From Desulfobacterium sp. (GTDB lineage Bacteria > Desulfobacterota > Desulfobacteria > Desulfobacterales > Desulfobacteraceae): DNA of 64,000 nt. The DNA is taken from contig JAQYWC010000076.1 of the NCBI GenBank assembly GCA_030145245.1, positions 62,001 to 126,000 of the forward strand, written 5' to 3'. Below, piece by piece: positions 61,915 to 64,000 of this stretch. Positions within the stretch are counted from its first letter, which is position 1, and the number at the start of each line of letters is the position of its first letter. Made by a program: the position numbers and the translations under genes. The notes beneath the pieces are model-generated. The model worked only from the letters and a program-made list of their open reading frames with translations, was not told the origin of the DNA and searched no databases.

Positions 61915-63108
61915 CTATCGCTTGAACGTATAGGTTTTTCTGACGTTCTCGACGATTCCGCCGGGCCTGAACACCATCATGAGCACAAGGACCGTTCCAA
62001 AGGTGATCATCCTGAACTCTCCGAAATCCCTTAAGTACTCCGGCAGCAGAATAAGCAACAGCGCGCCCGAAATGACGCCCACGATGGATCCCATGCCGCC
62101 CAGGACAACGGTGCACAGAATAATGACCGACTCCCAGATGGTGAAACTTGCAGGGTTGATGAAGGTGGTTTTGGCCGCAAAGATCACCCCGCCCATACCG
62201 GCCCAGGTGGCGCCCAGGGCAAAGGCCCTCAGCTTGGTCTTTGCCTTGTCAATGCCCATGGCCTGGCAGGCGATCTCATCGTCCTTGAGCGCGATCCAGG
62301 CCCTTCCGATCCGCGAGTCCTGGAGCCGGTTGATCACGAATATGGTGAATATCACCAGGGCGACCAGGATGTAGAACAGGTAGATGGTCTTCTGGTTCAA
62401 CGAAAGGTCAAGGCCGAACAGGGGCGGCTTGGGAATGTTGGCAATGCCGCTGGGGCCATAGGAGAATTCGTTCCAGTTCTCCAGCACCAGGCGGATGATC
62501 TCCCCGAAGCCCAGGGTGACGATGGCAAGGTAGTCCCCCCGGAGCCTGAGCACAGGATAGCCAAGGATAAGGCCGAAGCACCCGGCCAGCAGCCCGCCCA
62601 GGGGCAGAGCGATCCAGAAGGTCAGCCCGTAGTGGAGGTTGAGAAGGGCATAGGAATAAGCCCCCACGGCAAAGAAGGCCACATAGCCAAGATCCAGAAG
62701 CCCGGCAAGGCCGACAACGATGTTGAGGCCGAGCCCGAGCATCACATAGATCAGTGCCGAGATCATGATGTTGGTCTGGTACATGGAAAAAAGATGGGGA
62801 AAAACCAGGGTGAATATCCCGAGGACCACCAGGGCAGGAACGGCAAATTTGCGTTCCCCCAGCACCCTCTGGACAAGGCCGGGCTTATCGGTTTTCTCTT
62901 TTTTCCCGCCCATCTCCTTTTTGACCAGGAGATACCGCCAGAGCATGGAGAGGAAAAAGGCACCCACCCCCACGCCGACCATGTTCATCCAGCGCCATTC
63001 CACCGTATTTGAGACGGTGTTCACCTTGATGACCATGATGGGGAAGGTGAGAAACATGAACCAGACAGAGGCGAGAAACGATTTTTTTATTTCATTGTTA
63101 ACTGTCAT
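61915..63108 (-). CDS. livM: Branched-chain amino-acid ABC transporter permease LivM
   Basis: 397 residues with about ten helices. An extra N-terminal part of about 110 residues (DUF3382-like) precedes the canonical permease core, which includes GLAGLLDLGYVAFFAVGAY, RLRGDYLAIVTLGFGEI and LGGMGSIVGVISGALLL. Start is ATG 63108, or TTG 63114 with GAGAAG five bases upstream. It lies nine to fifteen bases after the livH stop. Confidence 0.93.
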   Translation of the reverse strand: MTVNNEIKKSFLASVWFMFLTFPIMVIKVNTVSNTVEWRWMNMVGVGVGAFFLSMLWRYLLVKKEMGGKKEKTDKPGLVQRVLGERKFAVPALVVLGIFTLVFPHLFSMYQTNIMISALIYVMLGLGLNIVVGLAGLLDLGYVAFFAVGAYSYALLNLHYGLTFWIALPLGGLLAGCFGLILGYPVLRLRGDYLAIVTLGFGEIIRLVLENWNEFSYGPSGIANIPKPPLFGLDLSLNQKTIYLFYILVALVIFTIFVINRLQDSRIGRAWIALKDDEIACQAMGIDKAKTKLRAFALGATWAGMGGVIFAAKTTFINPASFTIWESVIILCTVVLGGMGSIVGVISGALLLILLPEYLRDFGEFRMITFGTVLVLMMVFRPGGIVENVRKTYTFKR

Positions 63109-63123
63109 AATCAATTAATCTTC

Positions 63124-64000
63124 TCATACTTTCTGTGTTTCGGATTTACCCAGGATACCAGCGGGCCTGAAAATGAGGATCACAACCAGGATGATAAAGG
63201 CAAACACATCCTCGTAGTCGCTTGAGATGTAGCCGGTGAAAAAGCTCTCGGTCCATCCCAGGACAAAGGAGCCGAGCACGGCGCCGGGGATGCTGCCGAT
63301 ACCGCCGAGAACGGCTGCGACAAAAGCCTTGATGCCCGCGATGAATCCCATGTAGAAATTGATCTGCCCGATATGGGAGGCGATGAGTATCCCGCCGATG
63401 GCGGCCGTTGCCGACCCCACCACAAAGGTGAACGAGATGATCCTGTCCACGTTGATACCCAGGAGCGCCGCCATCACCTGGTCCTGGGAGGTGGCGCGCA
63501 TGGCCTTGCCGATCTTGGTAAACTTGATCAGCACGGTCAGCAGCACCATCACCACAAAGGTGGTGATCAGGATCACAAGCTCGGGTGAGGTGATCATGTG
63601 GGCATAGGGCTCCCAGAATTCAAAATCGGGAATCAGGCTGGGAAAGGGCAGGAAATCCGAGGTCTGGGCAAGGAGGACGTAGTTCTGGAGAAAGAGCGAC
63701 ATGCCGATGGCCGAGATCAGGGCCGACAGTCGGGGTGCGTTCCGAAGGGGTTTGTAGGCAATCTTCTCCATGGTGTAGCCATAGGCACTGGAGTAGATGA
63801 CCGCGGCCATGGCCGCCATGACAACCACCCCCAGGGCTGGCATGCCCATCATGGTGAGAACGCTTGAGACGATGAGGCCGGTAAACGCCCCGATCATGTA
63901 TATCTCGCCATGGGCAAAATTGATCAGCTGGATGATGCCGTAGACCATTGTGTAGCCCAGGGCGATGAGGGCGTAGATGCTTCCCCGGGTGAGCCCGCCT
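63124..64000 (-). CDS. livH: Branched-chain amino-acid ABC transporter permease LivH (partial, 5' end outside window)
   Basis: About 291 residues are visible; the frame stays open to the window edge and reads GLTRGSIYALIALGYTMVYG, the normal LivH beginning, so only a few N-terminal residues are missing. The core contains INFAHGEIYMIGAF and VLGGIGSIPGAVLGSFVLG. First visible gene of livH-livM-livG-livF. The binding protein should lie just outside the window. Confidence 0.93.
   Translation of the reverse strand, partial: GGLTRGSIYALIALGYTMVYGIIQLINFAHGEIYMIGAFTGLIVSSVLTMMGMPALGVVVMAAMAAVIYSSAYGYTMEKIAYKPLRNAPRLSALISAIGMSLFLQNYVLLAQTSDFLPFPSLIPDFEFWEPYAHMITSPELVILITTFVVMVLLTVLIKFTKIGKAMRATSQDQVMAALLGINVDRIISFTFVVGSATAAIGGILIASHIGQINFYMGFIAGIKAFVAAVLGGIGSIPGAVLGSFVLGWTESFFTGYISSDYEDVFAFIILVVILIFRPAGILGKSETQKV

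Overview
The window is about 64 kb of moderately GC-rich, densely packed bacterial chromosome. The gene content (DapL route to diaminopimelate, MoeA paralogue fused to a periplasmic-binding-like domain, Liv amino-acid importer, many two-component proteins, ECF sigma factor with zinc anti-sigma, PreP-type M16 peptidase) suggests a Gram-negative deltaproteobacterium (Desulfobacterota, Desulfobacteraceae-like). No rRNA or sulfate-reduction gene is present to prove this, so the placement is an inference from family resemblance.

Layout. (1) 183-7747, minus strand: one transcription unit encoding zinc anti-sigma factor, CnrX/Spy-like periplasmic sensor, ECF sigma factor, TolC-like channel, membrane-fusion protein and RND pump. 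This is the gene order of cnrYXHCBA nickel/cobalt resistance, but the pump has the proton-relay signature of drug exporters. (2) 8033-8809: TauE/SafE permease behind a promoter and a 21-bp inverted repeat. (3) 8867-16886: phosphate block phoB-phoR and pstS-pstC-pstA-pstB-phoU (all minus), with a diguanylate cyclase on the plus strand between them. (4) 16986-18875: Hpt, response regulator-PP2C phosphatase and anti-sigma-type kinase, a partner-switching module. (5) 19129-21572: second TauE/SafE permease, then a PanG-like Rossmann/DUF2520 protein and panB. (6) 21852-26255: hisS-aspS-xpt-HD phosphohydrolase, tightly overlapping. (7) 26262-28083: minC-minD-minE. (8) 28253-30168: hybrid histidine kinase and LuxR-type regulator. 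(9) 30345-33780: M16C peptidase and a small winged-helix-like protein. (10) 34020-41344: DUF2062 protein, rsmA, HD-GYP protein, dapL, moeA and a MoeA-PBP fusion. (11) 41379-43662: TetR repressor and divergent MFS exporter with three operator palindromes. (12) 43778-52628: second RND efflux operon headed by a DUF2860 outer-membrane protein, divergent from a response regulator/kinase pair. (13) 52625-64000: gltA, FmdB-like protein, solute-binding protein, chemoreceptor, recN, Gate-domain membrane protein and livF-livG-livM-livH (livH runs off the window).

Regulation and repeats. Between genes I see two families of dispersed repeats. One is a 78-bp element in two copies, inverted relative to each other, inside the first efflux operon and inside the pst operon. 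The other is a roughly 72-bp element in three copies, next to phoB/diguanylate cyclase, next to the M16 peptidase, and in front of the MoeA fusion. There are two separate 39-bp tandem duplications at the 3' ends of genes. No CRISPR array, tRNA, rRNA, IS transposase or prophage gene was recognised. Overall the region is dominated by envelope transport and its signal-dependent control, interleaved with conserved housekeeping operons.
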